Below are positions 7,967-16,916 of a stretch of 64,000 bases of DNA, in pieces. The notes under the pieces were generated by a model that worked only from the letters and a program-made list of their open reading frames with translations, made no database searches and was not told the origin of the DNA. Position 1 is the first letter of the stretch; each line of letters begins with the position of its first letter. Source of the stretch: a bacterium (lineage in GTDB: Bacteria; Cyanobacteriota; Vampirovibrionia; Gastranaerophilales; UBA9971); assembly GCA_037147175.1 (NCBI GenBank), contig JBAWVS010000003.1:35503-99502 (forward strand), written 5' to 3'. Position numbers and translations under genes: made by a program.

Positions 7967-8346
7967 GGCTTTTTGGGGTTGCCTTTAAGTAAAATATTTA
8001 ATCATGTATCCACATACTAAGTCTAACAACTATAAAATTATTCAGCCTCCTATGAATTCTGTATTTGAAAAAACACATAATTATTTAATCGGCATATATT
8101 TTTTAAAATTAATAATTTATTTTCAGAAATCAATTTTTTAAAATCAGAAACAGGGTAAATTGCTTACCCTGTTTGAAAAAATAATTGTAAATTTTTTTTA
8201 ATATATATTAAAAATTGCTTAACCTAAAATGAGTTTATATTTTCGAAAACTCATCGTTTCCGAAAATAACGCTCTTAACAGTGAATACCGCTTTTCTGCC
8301 GGTTGTTAAAATCCCGAATTTATTTTTGAAGCGGTATAACCTAAAA
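7967..8346. other. Intergenic region with hairpins and an 11-bp direct repeat
   Basis: No ORF is supported here. It holds a perfect hairpin at 8148-8174, a direct repeat TAACCTAAAAT (8220-8230 and 8337-8347), and nested inverted repeats: ATACCGCTT/AAGCGGTAT (8285-8293, 8329-8337), TTAACA/TGTTAA (8275-8280, 8304-8309) and ATTTTCG/CGAAAAT around 8240-8266. The first two pairs interleave, as in a pseudoknot. It lies 3' of the 45-aa minus ORF and could be its structured 3' UTR or a separate RNA. Confidence 0.4.
8148..8174 (-). terminator. Hairpin, probable terminator
   Basis: Perfect 11-bp stem AAACAGGGTAA (8148-8158) with TTACCCTGTTT (8164-8174) around a five-base loop. On the minus strand it is followed by TTTCTGATTTT-like sequence, a moderate U-tract. 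It most likely ends transcription coming from the small ORF or the purine operon. Confidence 0.5.
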
Positions 8347-8484
8347 TTATTTGGCTAGCAAAATAATTTTTTCAATGGCTTCGTCTTGTAAATTATATTT
8401 TTCTTGAAGCTCAATTAATCTTCTTTCCAAAAAATTAATATCTGCTTTTCTGATTGCTTGTGTGTTGTTTTTTATTAAATTCAT
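8347..8484 (-). CDS. Small hypothetical protein, 45 aa
   Basis: ATG at 8484 to TAA at 8347. AAGGAG lies 11 bases before the start. The product is strongly helical and charged, with the core DINFLERRLIELQEKYN, so a short coiled coil or DNA/RNA-binding helix is possible. I do not recognise it. It lies downstream of purE, but a 105-base gap and its own ribosome binding site suggest separate expression. Confidence 0.5.
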   Translation of the reverse strand: MNLIKNNTQAIRKADINFLERRLIELQEKYNLQDEAIEKIILLAK

Positions 8485-8589
8485 AATTTGTTACACTCCT
8501 TAGTTTTTGAATTACATCTCTCTTACTTATATAAAAACATCGGAGTGCAAAATATTGCCTTTTTATATATTAAATAAATAATTTATTTT

Positions 8590-9000
8590 TTATTTAATTT
8601 GTTTAAGAACTCTATGTGCAAAATTTACCGAATTTAACATTCCATGCATGCCAATAGCCATAGTCGCCACAGGAACACCTTTTGGCATTTGGGCTATCGA
8701 GAGAAGTGCGTCCATCCCATTAAGCGGGCCAGTATCTCGAGGCACACCAATCACAGGAAGATTGACCCTGGCAGCAACTACACCCGGCAAAGCCGCAGCT
8801 AATCCGGCAACAGCAATAATAATTTTAGTTTTTCCGGCTTTTTCAATTTCACCAAGATAATTCAAAAGCTCTTCTAAATTTCTGTGTGCCGAATATACAA
8901 CATATTCTGTTTCTATTCCAAGTTCTTCGGCCAATTTTAAGGCAGGTTCTACAAAGCTTGTATCACTTTCAGACCCCGCAATTATGACAAGTTCCTTCAT
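8590..9000 (-). CDS. purE: PurE, N5-carboxyaminoimidazole ribonucleotide mutase
   Basis: Converts N5-CAIR to CAIR in purine synthesis. The open frame extends upstream, but the start is the ATG at 9000: the product then begins MKELVIIAGSESD, where PurE proteins begin, and overlaps the purD end by 32 bases. It has the GSESD substrate loop, SAHRN and the C-terminal LLSIAQMPKGVPVATMAIG. The usual AAHLPG is AAALPG here, and the following loop reads GVPRDTGPLNG instead of the common GVPVQS form, so it belongs to a divergent PurE group. No purK is nearby. It is the last gene of the purine operon. Confidence 0.88.
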   Translation of the reverse strand: MKELVIIAGSESDTSFVEPALKLAEELGIETEYVVYSAHRNLEELLNYLGEIEKAGKTKIIIAVAGLAAALPGVVAARVNLPVIGVPRDTGPLNGMDALLSIAQMPKGVPVATMAIGMHGMLNSVNFAHRVLKQIK

Positions 9001-10261
9001 CTTTGCAACAACCTTTCCCAAAAACGCTAACTTCACCGATATCGTTTCTAAACACTTTATCAACATAATCAAGCTGTTTTATAGCATCGTAAATATCTTT
9101 TTGCGCGCCAATTCCGCTTTTGCAGACCGACAAAACCCTTCCGCCATTGGCAAAAAGTTTTCCTTCATCTATATTTACACCTGCATAAAAAATATTTACT
9201 TCGTTATTATCAATAATTTCATCAATATTAACTATTTCACCGCCTTTAACCGGATTTTCGGGATAACCTTCCGCAGCAACAACAACACAAAAAGATTGCC
9301 CATGTTTCCATTTAAGTTCAACCTCATCAAGCTTTTTCTCGGAATGCTTCTTGAAAAGTTCAAGCAAATCAGTATTAAGATGCATTAATAATGCCTGAGT
9401 TTCAGGATCACCAAACCTCATGTTATACTCAAGGACTTTAACTCCTTCATCGGTAATCATCAAGCCGGAATAAACCACACCTGTAAAATCGGCATTTTCT
9501 CTAATCAATGCCTCTTTTAAAAGTTTTATATAATCTTCAATCCACTCATACTCTTTGACTACAAGAGAAACAGGACAATATGCTCCCATTCCGCCTGTAT
9601 TAGGTCCTTTATTGCCGGAGAGTAATCTTTTATAATCTCTTGCAGGGACTAATGGCAGCAGTGTCTTTCCATCCCACAGGGAAATTAAGGAGATTTCAGC
9701 TCCTTCAAGGAATTCTTCCACTATAATTTTTTGAGAAGCCTGACCAAATTGGCCATCCAGAAAATCTTTCAAAGTATTTTCAGCATCTTCTTTTGTTGAA
9801 GCTATATAAACACCTTTTCCTGCCGCCAAACCGTCTGCTTTTATGACCACAGGTATTTTGAATCCCTCTAAAACCTCTGCTATCTGCGATTTATCGCTAA
9901 TTAGTTTATATTTTGCGGTTGGAATATTATTTCGCTCCATAAAATCTTTTGCAAAAGACTTTGAACCTTCCAGCATGGCCCATTTTTTATCAGCACCAAT
10001 GGCAGGAATTCCGATTTTATTAAATTCATCAACTATTCCACTTATTAAAGGGTCTTCAGGTCCGACAACTATTAAATCTATTCCGATTTCTTTTGATATA
10101 CGAGCGAGTTCTATATGATTTTCTGCCTCAATGACTTCTCCGAGTTCGGCAAATCCGTCATTGGGCTTACATAAATATAATTTTTCCAATAATGGCGATT
10201 GTTTTATTTTCCATGCAAGTGTGTGTTCTCTTGCTCCGCCTCCGTATACAAGAACTTTCAA
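8969..10261 (-). CDS. purD: PurD, phosphoribosylamine-glycine ligase
   Basis: 430-aa ATP-grasp enzyme joining phosphoribosylamine and glycine. Visible signatures: N-terminal VLVYGGGAREHTLAWK, VVGPEDPL, LEGSKSFAKDFM, the ATP-binding VIKADGLAAGKGV near 139-151, and EYNMRFGDPETQ. Normal length except for a C-terminal tail of about 15 residues rich in cysteine (GKGCCKDEGTCHNCGV), which I do not know from ordinary PurD. The stop lies inside the purE start region, and the start is two bases downstream of purM, so these three are translationally close. Confidence 0.93.
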   Translation of the reverse strand: MKVLVYGGGAREHTLAWKIKQSPLLEKLYLCKPNDGFAELGEVIEAENHIELARISKEIGIDLIVVGPEDPLISGIVDEFNKIGIPAIGADKKWAMLEGSKSFAKDFMERNNIPTAKYKLISDKSQIAEVLEGFKIPVVIKADGLAAGKGVYIASTKEDAENTLKDFLDGQFGQASQKIIVEEFLEGAEISLISLWDGKTLLPLVPARDYKRLLSGNKGPNTGGMGAYCPVSLVVKEYEWIEDYIKLLKEALIRENADFTGVVYSGLMITDEGVKVLEYNMRFGDPETQALLMHLNTDLLELFKKHSEKKLDEVELKWKHGQSFCVVVAAEGYPENPVKGGEIVNIDEIIDNNEVNIFYAGVNIDEGKLFANGGRVLSVCKSGIGAQKDIYDAIKQLDYVDKVFRNDIGEVSVFGKGCCKDEGTCHNCGV

Positions 10262-10263
10262 GT

Positions 10264-11235
10264 TTATTCTCCCGCGTTAACTCTGACTTTTTCTTTGTAA
10301 TTGCTTATTATAGTCCCTAAAATAAAAGGTTCATAAGATTTACAAACTTCAAAAACGCTGTTAAGTTTGTCAGGGTGGACAATTACACACATTCCAACAC
10401 CCATATTAAATGTTTTATAGGCTTCTTCAAAACCAACTAAATCTTCTAACTTTGTAAAAACAGTATTTTCCGGAATATTTTTGGTTGAAATATCAGCGCA
10501 TAAAGCATCTGGAATAACTCTTTCGAGGTTTCCTTTTATTCCTCCGCCTGTTATGTTTGCACAAACTTTAATTGCATTTTGATTACATAGTTTTAAGATT
10601 TCATTTACGTATATATACGTTGGTTCTAGTGTGTTTTCAAGTTCTTCATCACTGATAAGCCCTTGCTCGTGGAGTTTTCTTATCAAAGTATACCCGTTAG
10701 AATGAGGTCCGCTTGACTTAAGACCAATTACAATATCACCTTCTTCGACGTTTTCTTTTCTTAACATCAAATCCTTTTTCACCAGCCCTAAAGCAAATCC
10801 TCCAACATCAAAATGTCCTTTTTTCATTAAGTCACTCAGTTCTGCTGTTTCTCCACCCAACAAAATACAGTTATATTTGCTTAATTCAGTTTTAAGAGCT
10901 TTTATAAATCTTGAAGTTACTTCCACATCAAGAGTATGAGTTGCAAAATAATCAAGAAAGAATAAAGGCGAAGCTCCGACACAAATCATATCATTCAAAT
11001 TCATTGCTATAAGGTCAATAGCAGCTGTTTCAATCAAGTTATATTTGCTTAATGGAATTATTTTTGTTCCTACTCCATCTGTACAGCCCACTAAATAATG
11101 GTCTGGAAGCACAAGATGCTCATATATTCCTGCAAAATTTCCTATATTCTCATTTTTGACTTCATTTCTTATAAGTTCTGTAAGCATATCTGCCTTTTCG
11201 ATGCTTACACCTGCTTGTTCATAAGTAATTTTCAT
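10264..11235 (-). CDS. purM: PurM, AIR synthetase
   Basis: Phosphoribosylformylglycinamidine cyclo-ligase, making aminoimidazole ribonucleotide. N-terminal ITYEQAGVSIEKAD, then CTDGVGTKI, AMNLNDMICVGASPLFFLDYFA, LLGGETAEL and GLKSSGPHSNGYTLIRKL are all typical. 323 aa, slightly short of the usual about 345. AGGA lies seven bases before the ATG. It sits between purF and purD with gaps of 12 and 2 bases. Confidence 0.95.
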   Translation of the reverse strand: MKITYEQAGVSIEKADMLTELIRNEVKNENIGNFAGIYEHLVLPDHYLVGCTDGVGTKIIPLSKYNLIETAAIDLIAMNLNDMICVGASPLFFLDYFATHTLDVEVTSRFIKALKTELSKYNCILLGGETAELSDLMKKGHFDVGGFALGLVKKDLMLRKENVEEGDIVIGLKSSGPHSNGYTLIRKLHEQGLISDEELENTLEPTYIYVNEILKLCNQNAIKVCANITGGGIKGNLERVIPDALCADISTKNIPENTVFTKLEDLVGFEEAYKTFNMGVGMCVIVHPDKLNSVFEVCKSYEPFILGTIISNYKEKVRVNAGE

Positions 11236-11247
11236 TTTAATTTCCTG

Positions 11248-12729
11248 TTATTTATTTATGGAACCGGTACAAACCAGATCACAATGTTTATTTTTATTGG
11301 TATGTTTAGATTCTTTGGTAACCGGAGCAGTTAAACATGAATAGCACCAATCTTCCCATCCGAAAATATCTTTTAAGCCGTCAAGTGAAAGATAATCCAG
11401 AGAATCTGCCTCGATAAAATTCTTTATTCCTTCTGTATCCTTATACATGTTCGCTAAAAGCTCTTTCGGTGATGGAATATCAACTCCCCATTGACATGTA
11501 TTAATTAATTTTGGAGAAGCTGACCTGAAATGGACTTCTTTGGCACCTGAATTCTTTATCATTCTTACTATTTCACGTGATGTTGTACCTCTGACAATAG
11601 AATCATCTATTATTACTACCTTTTTGCCTTCAAGAACCTCTCTCATCGGCGTAAGCTTTCTTATAACGCTATTTCTTCTTAATTGCTGTTCAGGAAGTAT
11701 AAAAGTCCTTCCAACCCATCGGTTTCTCATTAATCCTAATTGAAAAGGGATTCCTGACTGTTGTGAAAAGCCAAGTGCCGGAGCAAATCCTGAATCCATT
11801 ACAGGAACAACGATATCAGCATCAACAGGGTTTTCAACAGCACATTTCTTGCCGAGTTCAACTCTTGCCATGTAGACGTTTTTACCGAATATATTTGAAT
11901 CAGGACGAGCAAAGTATATATGTTCAAACACACACATCTTTGACGGCATTTCAGGAGCGAATCTTTTTATTTCATAACCATCTCTGGTTATAATAACGCC
12001 TTCTCCCGGTTTAATCTGTGTTACTTTTTTTTCTGTTAAAGATTGAAAAGCTGTATCTTCAGAGCTTATAAAAATTCCTTCTTCAGCTTCGCACAATACT
12101 AATGGTCTATATCCGAGAGGATCTCTATAAGCAAAAACTTTTCCCGGTACACAAAATAATATTGACCATGCTCCGCCCAAGAAATTTTTTGTTAACACTT
12201 TGCCGATTTCTTCAAACGACCATTCAGAAGGGGGTCTGCAAAGTTCCCTTACTACTTTTTTAAGGATCATTTCTGTATCAGAAGTTGTAAGAAAAACCTC
12301 TCCTTGCTCTTCAAGGTGTTTTTTCATTTTTACAGCCGCATCAACATTGCCATTATGGGCAACCGAAACCTTTTCTCCAAGATAAGTAATCACATACGGT
12401 TGAGCATGGAGTGAATCAGACGAACCTTGTGTTGAATATCTTACATGTCCGATGCCTGTTTTGCCCTTTAGATTATGAATTACTTTATCCGTAAGAACTT
12501 CCATCACGAGTCCTTTGTTCTTATGAACAACTAAATCTTTGTCTCCACAGCACAAACCTGCGCTTTCCTGTCCCCTGTGTTGAAGCATGAATAATCCCTG
12601 CTGGATAAAAGGAGCTATATTGTGATTATGGCTAATACCTCCAAAGATTCCGCATTCTTCTGAAAATTTTACTCCGTCAATTTTGGAATCAGCATAGCCT
12701 AGACAATGTTTTTCACAGGAAAATTTCAT
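11248..12729 (-). CDS. purF: PurF, amidophosphoribosyltransferase (Fe-S, propeptide type)
   Basis: First committed step of purine synthesis. The catalytic nucleophile is Cys26 in EECGIFG, so a 25-residue propeptide must be removed, as in the Bacillus-type enzyme. The PRPP loop is VVIIDDSIVRGTTSREI. Cysteines in KMCVFEHIYFARPDS, INTCQWG and WCYSCLTAP match the four ligands of the oxygen-sensitive 4Fe-4S cluster of that class. It ends with a longer tail than usual (KHTNKNKHCDLVCTGSINK) holding two more cysteines. The start ATG overlaps the purL stop by four bases. Confidence 0.95.
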   Translation of the reverse strand: MKFSCEKHCLGYADSKIDGVKFSEECGIFGGISHNHNIAPFIQQGLFMLQHRGQESAGLCCGDKDLVVHKNKGLVMEVLTDKVIHNLKGKTGIGHVRYSTQGSSDSLHAQPYVITYLGEKVSVAHNGNVDAAVKMKKHLEEQGEVFLTTSDTEMILKKVVRELCRPPSEWSFEEIGKVLTKNFLGGAWSILFCVPGKVFAYRDPLGYRPLVLCEAEEGIFISSEDTAFQSLTEKKVTQIKPGEGVIITRDGYEIKRFAPEMPSKMCVFEHIYFARPDSNIFGKNVYMARVELGKKCAVENPVDADIVVPVMDSGFAPALGFSQQSGIPFQLGLMRNRWVGRTFILPEQQLRRNSVIRKLTPMREVLEGKKVVIIDDSIVRGTTSREIVRMIKNSGAKEVHFRSASPKLINTCQWGVDIPSPKELLANMYKDTEGIKNFIEADSLDYLSLDGLKDIFGWEDWCYSCLTAPVTKESKHTNKNKHCDLVCTGSINK

Positions 12730-14891
12730 CTTTCCATCTCCAATTCAATAGATTTATCATATAAATTAAATAATTTTTTTAAATCAAAGCTGTTTCCGTC
12801 AAATTCAAAAACGTTATCCACGCAATTACCGAGTATTTTATATTGAACTTGTTTAGATTGAAGAATTTTTTCTGCTTTTTCGGGTTCATTTGTTGAAATT
12901 ACATATCTTCCTGCAACTTCACCCAAAAGCGCTTTTTCCTGGTCTTTACAGAAGATAAGACTGCCTTTAAATCCTGTATTCCCATTTCTTACGCCTTCAA
13001 AGACTGCTCCGAAAAGCCCGCCTTCTGAAACATCAACGCATCCACCGATAACTTTATTATCTCTCAGGTCAAATATGGTTTCTTGAAGTTGTTTTTCAAG
13101 TTCTGCGTTTGTTTTATCTACTTCTCCACCAATAAAATCGTATATAACTCTTTGATAAAGAGAGCCGCCTATATTTGATTCATCGTTAATTTCTTTACCC
13201 AATAAAATCAAAGTTTCATCAGTAGAAAAAGCAGCTTTTATAAGCTTTTCTGCCGAATCTGCATATCCGACCATCCCTATTGTCGGGGTTGGAAATACAC
13301 GTCTTTCCGAGGATTCATTATAAAAAGAAACATTACCTGAAACCACAGGGACACCTTCTTCTCTACAGGCATCCGCAATTCCTTCTATTGATTTTACAAA
13401 CTGGTAAGCAACTTCGTCTTTTTCGGGGTTGCCGTAATTTAAACAATTTGTAACGCCTAAAGGCTTAAACCCACTCGAAATAAGGTTTCTGCAACATTCC
13501 CAAACCGTATTTTTTCCGCCTTCATAAGGATTCAGAAAAACCTGTCTTCCGTTTGAATCTATTGCAAGCCCCATAACACCGCCTTCTTCATGTATCCATA
13601 TTCCTGCTGCTCCTGCCTGAGACGGTTTCAATGATGTTCTTGTTCCAACGGTATGGTCATATTGTCTATAGACCCATCTTTTAGAAGCAAAATTGGGGTC
13701 AGATACAATTTTTTCAATGGATTCATTAATAGGCATGGTTTTATTATGCGTTAAATTTCTATACTCATTTATGTATTCAGGTTCTTCTTCATTCAAAGAG
13801 TATTTAGGCGCTTCAGCAAGGATTTCCGGCGGAAGATCCGCAACTTCTTCACCATGCCAGAATAGCCTGTATCTGCCTGTTTCGGTGGTTTTACCTATAA
13901 TACTTGCAGGGATTTCATATTTTTTGGCTATATTAAGAACTTTTTCAACGCCGTCTTCTTCTACAACGAAAAGCATCCGCTCCTGCGACTCTGAAAGCAT
14001 AATTTCCCAGGGTTTCATATCATTTTCTCTCAAATGAACTTTATCAAGATGAAGGTCTATGCCACATTCGCCTTTATAAGCCATTTCGGAGGAAGATGAT
14101 AAGAGTCCCGCTGCTCCGTAATCCTGACAGCTTTGAACTTCTTTTAAATCGAGAATTTCAAGTGTAGCTTCGGTTAAAACTTTTTTAATAAATGGATCAC
14201 CCACTTGTACAGAAGGTCTGTCCTCTTTGGAGTTTTCATTAAGCTCTTTGGAAGCAAAAGAAGCACCATGAATACCATCACGCCCGGTATGTGAGCCTAC
14301 TGCAATTACAATTTTGTTTGGTTCTGCTTTTGCTGATCTGATTTTATCTTTTTTTACAATCCCCACCGCCATAACGTTTACAAGGGGAGAATCTGTATAA
14401 GACTCATCAAAACCAACTTCTCCGGCTACTGTGGGAACTCCTATGCAATTTCCGTAGTGGGAAATACCTTGAACAACACCGTCGAAAATATGTTTTGAAA
14501 AATTATTAGTGATTTTGCCGAATTTTAATGAATCCAAGAGGGCAATAGGTCTTGCGCCGATTGCGAGAATATCCCTAATAATCCCTCCAATCCCTGTAGC
14601 AGCACCTTGAAAAGGTTCTACAGCCGAGGGATGATTATGAGATTCAACTTTAAAAACTATTACATGCTCACCAATCTGAACACCGCCTGCATTTTCACCG
14701 TGAGTTACCGCACCGCCTAAGGGGAATTTGGACAAATATTTTCTTGAGTGCATATAACCGCAGTGTTCTGACCACATAGCAGAAAACAAATAAGTCTCCA
14801 GCTTGTTTGGCTCTCTTCCCAGCCTTTTTTGAATTTCAGTATATTCAAAATCCGTTAAACCAAGTGCTTTATATAGTTCAAGTGTTTGCAT
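12726..14891 (-). CDS. purL: PurL, FGAM synthase large subunit (small-PurL type)
   Basis: 721 aa, the length of the short PurL that works in a complex with separate PurQ and PurS, both encoded directly upstream. Seen: the N-terminal GLTDFEYTEI linker, MWSEHCGYMHSR, FKVESHNHPSAVEPFQGAATGIGGIIRD, and the second half beginning VSDPNFASKRWVYRQYDH. It makes formylglycinamidine ribonucleotide with ATP and ammonia from PurQ. GGAGG lies about 13 bases before the ATG, a rather long spacing. Tight operon packing on both sides (2-base gap, 4-base overlap). Confidence 0.95.
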   Translation of the reverse strand: MQTLELYKALGLTDFEYTEIQKRLGREPNKLETYLFSAMWSEHCGYMHSRKYLSKFPLGGAVTHGENAGGVQIGEHVIVFKVESHNHPSAVEPFQGAATGIGGIIRDILAIGARPIALLDSLKFGKITNNFSKHIFDGVVQGISHYGNCIGVPTVAGEVGFDESYTDSPLVNVMAVGIVKKDKIRSAKAEPNKIVIAVGSHTGRDGIHGASFASKELNENSKEDRPSVQVGDPFIKKVLTEATLEILDLKEVQSCQDYGAAGLLSSSSEMAYKGECGIDLHLDKVHLRENDMKPWEIMLSESQERMLFVVEEDGVEKVLNIAKKYEIPASIIGKTTETGRYRLFWHGEEVADLPPEILAEAPKYSLNEEEPEYINEYRNLTHNKTMPINESIEKIVSDPNFASKRWVYRQYDHTVGTRTSLKPSQAGAAGIWIHEEGGVMGLAIDSNGRQVFLNPYEGGKNTVWECCRNLISSGFKPLGVTNCLNYGNPEKDEVAYQFVKSIEGIADACREEGVPVVSGNVSFYNESSERRVFPTPTIGMVGYADSAEKLIKAAFSTDETLILLGKEINDESNIGGSLYQRVIYDFIGGEVDKTNAELEKQLQETIFDLRDNKVIGGCVDVSEGGLFGAVFEGVRNGNTGFKGSLIFCKDQEKALLGEVAGRYVISTNEPEKAEKILQSKQVQYKILGNCVDNVFEFDGNSFDLKKLFNLYDKSIELEMER

Positions 14892-14893
14892 AA

Positions 14894-15562
14894 TTATTTT
14901 ATTCCTCCGGATAGTACTTTCCCTTTGATTTGGGAGTCTATCATCTCAAAAAAAGCTCTTCCGTCTGTATTTCCTGTTTCTAAGAAGATAGCTCTCTCCG
15001 GATGCGGCATCATTCCTATAATGTTGTTTTCTCTATCCCAAAGCCCTGCTATATCTTCCACAGAACCATTAGGATTACTTGTATATTTTAGAAAATCAAT
15101 TTTTTTAGATTTAATTTCCTGTAAAGTGCTTTCATCTGCGATATATCTACCTTCACCATGGGCAATAGGCAGGGATATTTCTTTATTTTCAAACAAAAGC
15201 CCTGTTTCTTCGCAAATAAATTTTGTATTATCGTTTACAGACAAAATACCAGGAAGAAGTTTTGCTTCGCACAGAATCTGAAATCCGTTGCATATACCAA
15301 CTAAAAAACCTTCTTTTTTGCCTATATAGTTGCTTAATGCCATTACAACAGGGCTAAACCTTGCCAATCTGCCTGCTCTGATATAATCTCCATAGGAAAA
15401 ACCGCCAGGTAAAAAGACAATATCATATTTTTCAAGGGAAGTTTCATCATGCCAGATAAAACTTGTTTCCCAGCCGAAATATTCGCAAGCACGCTTGGTG
15501 TCTACATCACAGTTTGTTCCCGGAAATACAACTACGCCTGCTTTTATCTTTTCGCCTTTCAT
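14894..15562 (-). CDS. purQ: PurQ, FGAM synthase glutaminase subunit
   Basis: Class I glutamine amidotransferase of 222 aa feeding ammonia to PurL. The catalytic cysteine is in LVGICNGFQILCE, the histidine and glutamate in MMPHPERAIF, and the oxyanion region in FLPGGFSYGDYIRAG. The ATG overlaps the purS stop by four bases (ATGA), which suggests translational coupling. Confidence 0.95.
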   Translation of the reverse strand: MKGEKIKAGVVVFPGTNCDVDTKRACEYFGWETSFIWHDETSLEKYDIVFLPGGFSYGDYIRAGRLARFSPVVMALSNYIGKKEGFLVGICNGFQILCEAKLLPGILSVNDNTKFICEETGLLFENKEISLPIAHGEGRYIADESTLQEIKSKKIDFLKYTSNPNGSVEDIAGLWDRENNIIGMMPHPERAIFLETGNTDGRAFFEMIDSQIKGKVLSGGIK

Positions 15563-15816
15563 ACTTCCAAAAACCTTTCAACTTCATAACGCTCAAGTAC
15601 AGGATTTGAAAGAACGTCTTCACAGATTTTACTTAATTTTTCTCTGGCATCTAATTCATTGCTGCCATTGACTGAAAGTGTAAAAAACTTTCCTACCTGA
15701 ACTTCTGCGTTTTCTTCCAGTCCTGTTCTTCTTAAAACAGTATCAACAGCTGTACCTTGCGGATCTCTGACACCTTTTTTCAAAGTAACTATAACGTCTG
15801 CTTTATATTTTTTCAT
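15559..15816 (-). CDS. purS: PurS, FGAM synthase small subunit
   Basis: 85-aa bridging subunit between PurQ and PurL. The pattern KADVIVTLKKGVRDPQGTAV at the start and the end DVLSNPVLERYEVE are typical. Followed by purQ with a four-base overlap. GGAG lies about 12 bases before the ATG. Confidence 0.93.
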   Translation of the reverse strand: MKKYKADVIVTLKKGVRDPQGTAVDTVLRRTGLEENAEVQVGKFFTLSVNGSNELDAREKLSKICEDVLSNPVLERYEVERFLEV

Positions 15817-15891
15817 GTTGTTTTTCTACTCCATGTTTTGCAAAACTATAAAATTATCATATCGGGATTTCGTTGCTAATCACAACTACAG

Positions 15892-16602
15892 TTAAATTTC
15901 TATATTTAAAAGATCTGCCAGTTTTTTGTAAGAAGTTACCAAATCACCTTTTTCTTCTCGATAAACATCTTTATCAAGAGATTCCATCGTTTTTTTAACC
16001 CAAAAACGACAGGTATCGGGAGAAATTTCATCAGCTAGAATTATTTCTCCGTCATCAGTTTTTCCAAATTCTAATTTGAAATCCGCTAATATTATACCAA
16101 AAGAATCCATGTGTCCGGAAATTATTGCATTGATTTCCAGAGCCGTTTCTTCAATTTGAGCCAACTCTTCTTCTGTTACGGTATTCATATATCGAATATG
16201 TTCTTTGCAAAGAATTGGGTCGCCTAGCGAATCATCCTTGAGATAAAATTCGCAAAGAGGCGGTGTAAAAACCATCCCTTTCTCAAATCCCAGTCTTCTG
16301 CAAATAGAACCTGCCGCAAAGTTTCTGACAACAACTTCCAGCGGGACAATATCAACTTTTCTGGCTTTCAGAGAAACATCATCGATAAATGAAACTATAT
16401 GGGTTTTTACATTGTGAGAGTGAAGTAATTCAAAAAAATATCGTGTGAACGCAAGATTCACACGACCTTTATCTAAAAAACTATCTTTTTTCTCACCGTT
16501 AAACGCTGTAGCATCATCCTTGAAAGATATTATAACCTCTTTTGGATTCTCTGTGGCAAATATTTTTTTTGCCTTGCCTTCATAAAGCATTGTTAGCATC
16601 AT
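15892..16602 (-). CDS. purC: PurC, SAICAR synthetase
   Basis: Joins aspartate to CAIR. Seen: LYEGKAKKIFAT at the N-terminus, FKDDATAFNGEKK, VEVVVRNFAAGSICRRLG, LADFKLEFG and DEISPDTCRFW. I chose the ATG at 16602 (MMLTMLYEG) because AAAGGTG lies six bases upstream; an in-frame GTG at 16611 would lie inside that ribosome binding site. First gene of the purine operon, with its own promoter upstream; 75 bases separate it from purS. Confidence 0.94.
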   Translation of the reverse strand: MMLTMLYEGKAKKIFATENPKEVIISFKDDATAFNGEKKDSFLDKGRVNLAFTRYFFELLHSHNVKTHIVSFIDDVSLKARKVDIVPLEVVVRNFAAGSICRRLGFEKGMVFTPPLCEFYLKDDSLGDPILCKEHIRYMNTVTEEELAQIEETALEINAIISGHMDSFGIILADFKLEFGKTDDGEIILADEISPDTCRFWVKKTMESLDKDVYREEKGDLVTSYKKLADLLNIEI

Positions 16603-16662
16603 TTTTGGCACCTTTATTTTTTATTTTTAATTAACGGCATTTTTTTCTCATCCACATTTTTG

Positions 16663-16691
16663 AAATTATCACGCTTAAGATATAGAGTCAA
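16663..16691 (-). promoter_or_regulatory. Promoter of the purine operon
   Basis: TTGACT (16686-16691) is followed after 17 bases by TGATAATTT, an extended -10 with TAATTT at 16663-16668. The purC start is about 60 bases downstream. No purine riboswitch or PurR-box-like palindrome was visible in the leader. Confidence 0.6.
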
Positions 16692-16733
16692 TAAATTGTA
16701 AGCTTTGGTAAATAAATTATTGCATAAAAAAAA

Positions 16734-16806
16734 TGCGCTATCCGCGATTCGAACGCGGGACCTCTCCCTTAAAAGGGGATTGCTCTACCGGCTGAGCTAA
16801 TAGCGC
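16734..16806 (-). tRNA. tRNA-Lys (UUU)
   Basis: A 73-base cloverleaf. The acceptor GCGCTAT pairs with ATAGCGC plus discriminator A; the D arm GCTC...GAGC, anticodon loop CTTTTAA (anticodon TTT) and T arm CCGCG-TTCGAAT-CGCGG are all present. The 3' CCA is not encoded. A run of T follows directly on the minus strand (16724-16733) and may end transcription. It lies between purA and purC. Confidence 0.96.
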
Positions 16807-16916
16807 ATTTCTTATTCGAATTTTCAGTTAATTAGAAGTTTTGTGTCATCCACATACTTAAATTACCAAGAGCATAATTTGAAGTCAAGTATAAATCGTC
16901 ATATTTATAAGAGGAT

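Noticed and set aside
16603-16733. A purine riboswitch before purC.
   Set aside because: The conserved loop and junction bases of the purine aptamer are not seen in the 120-base leader.
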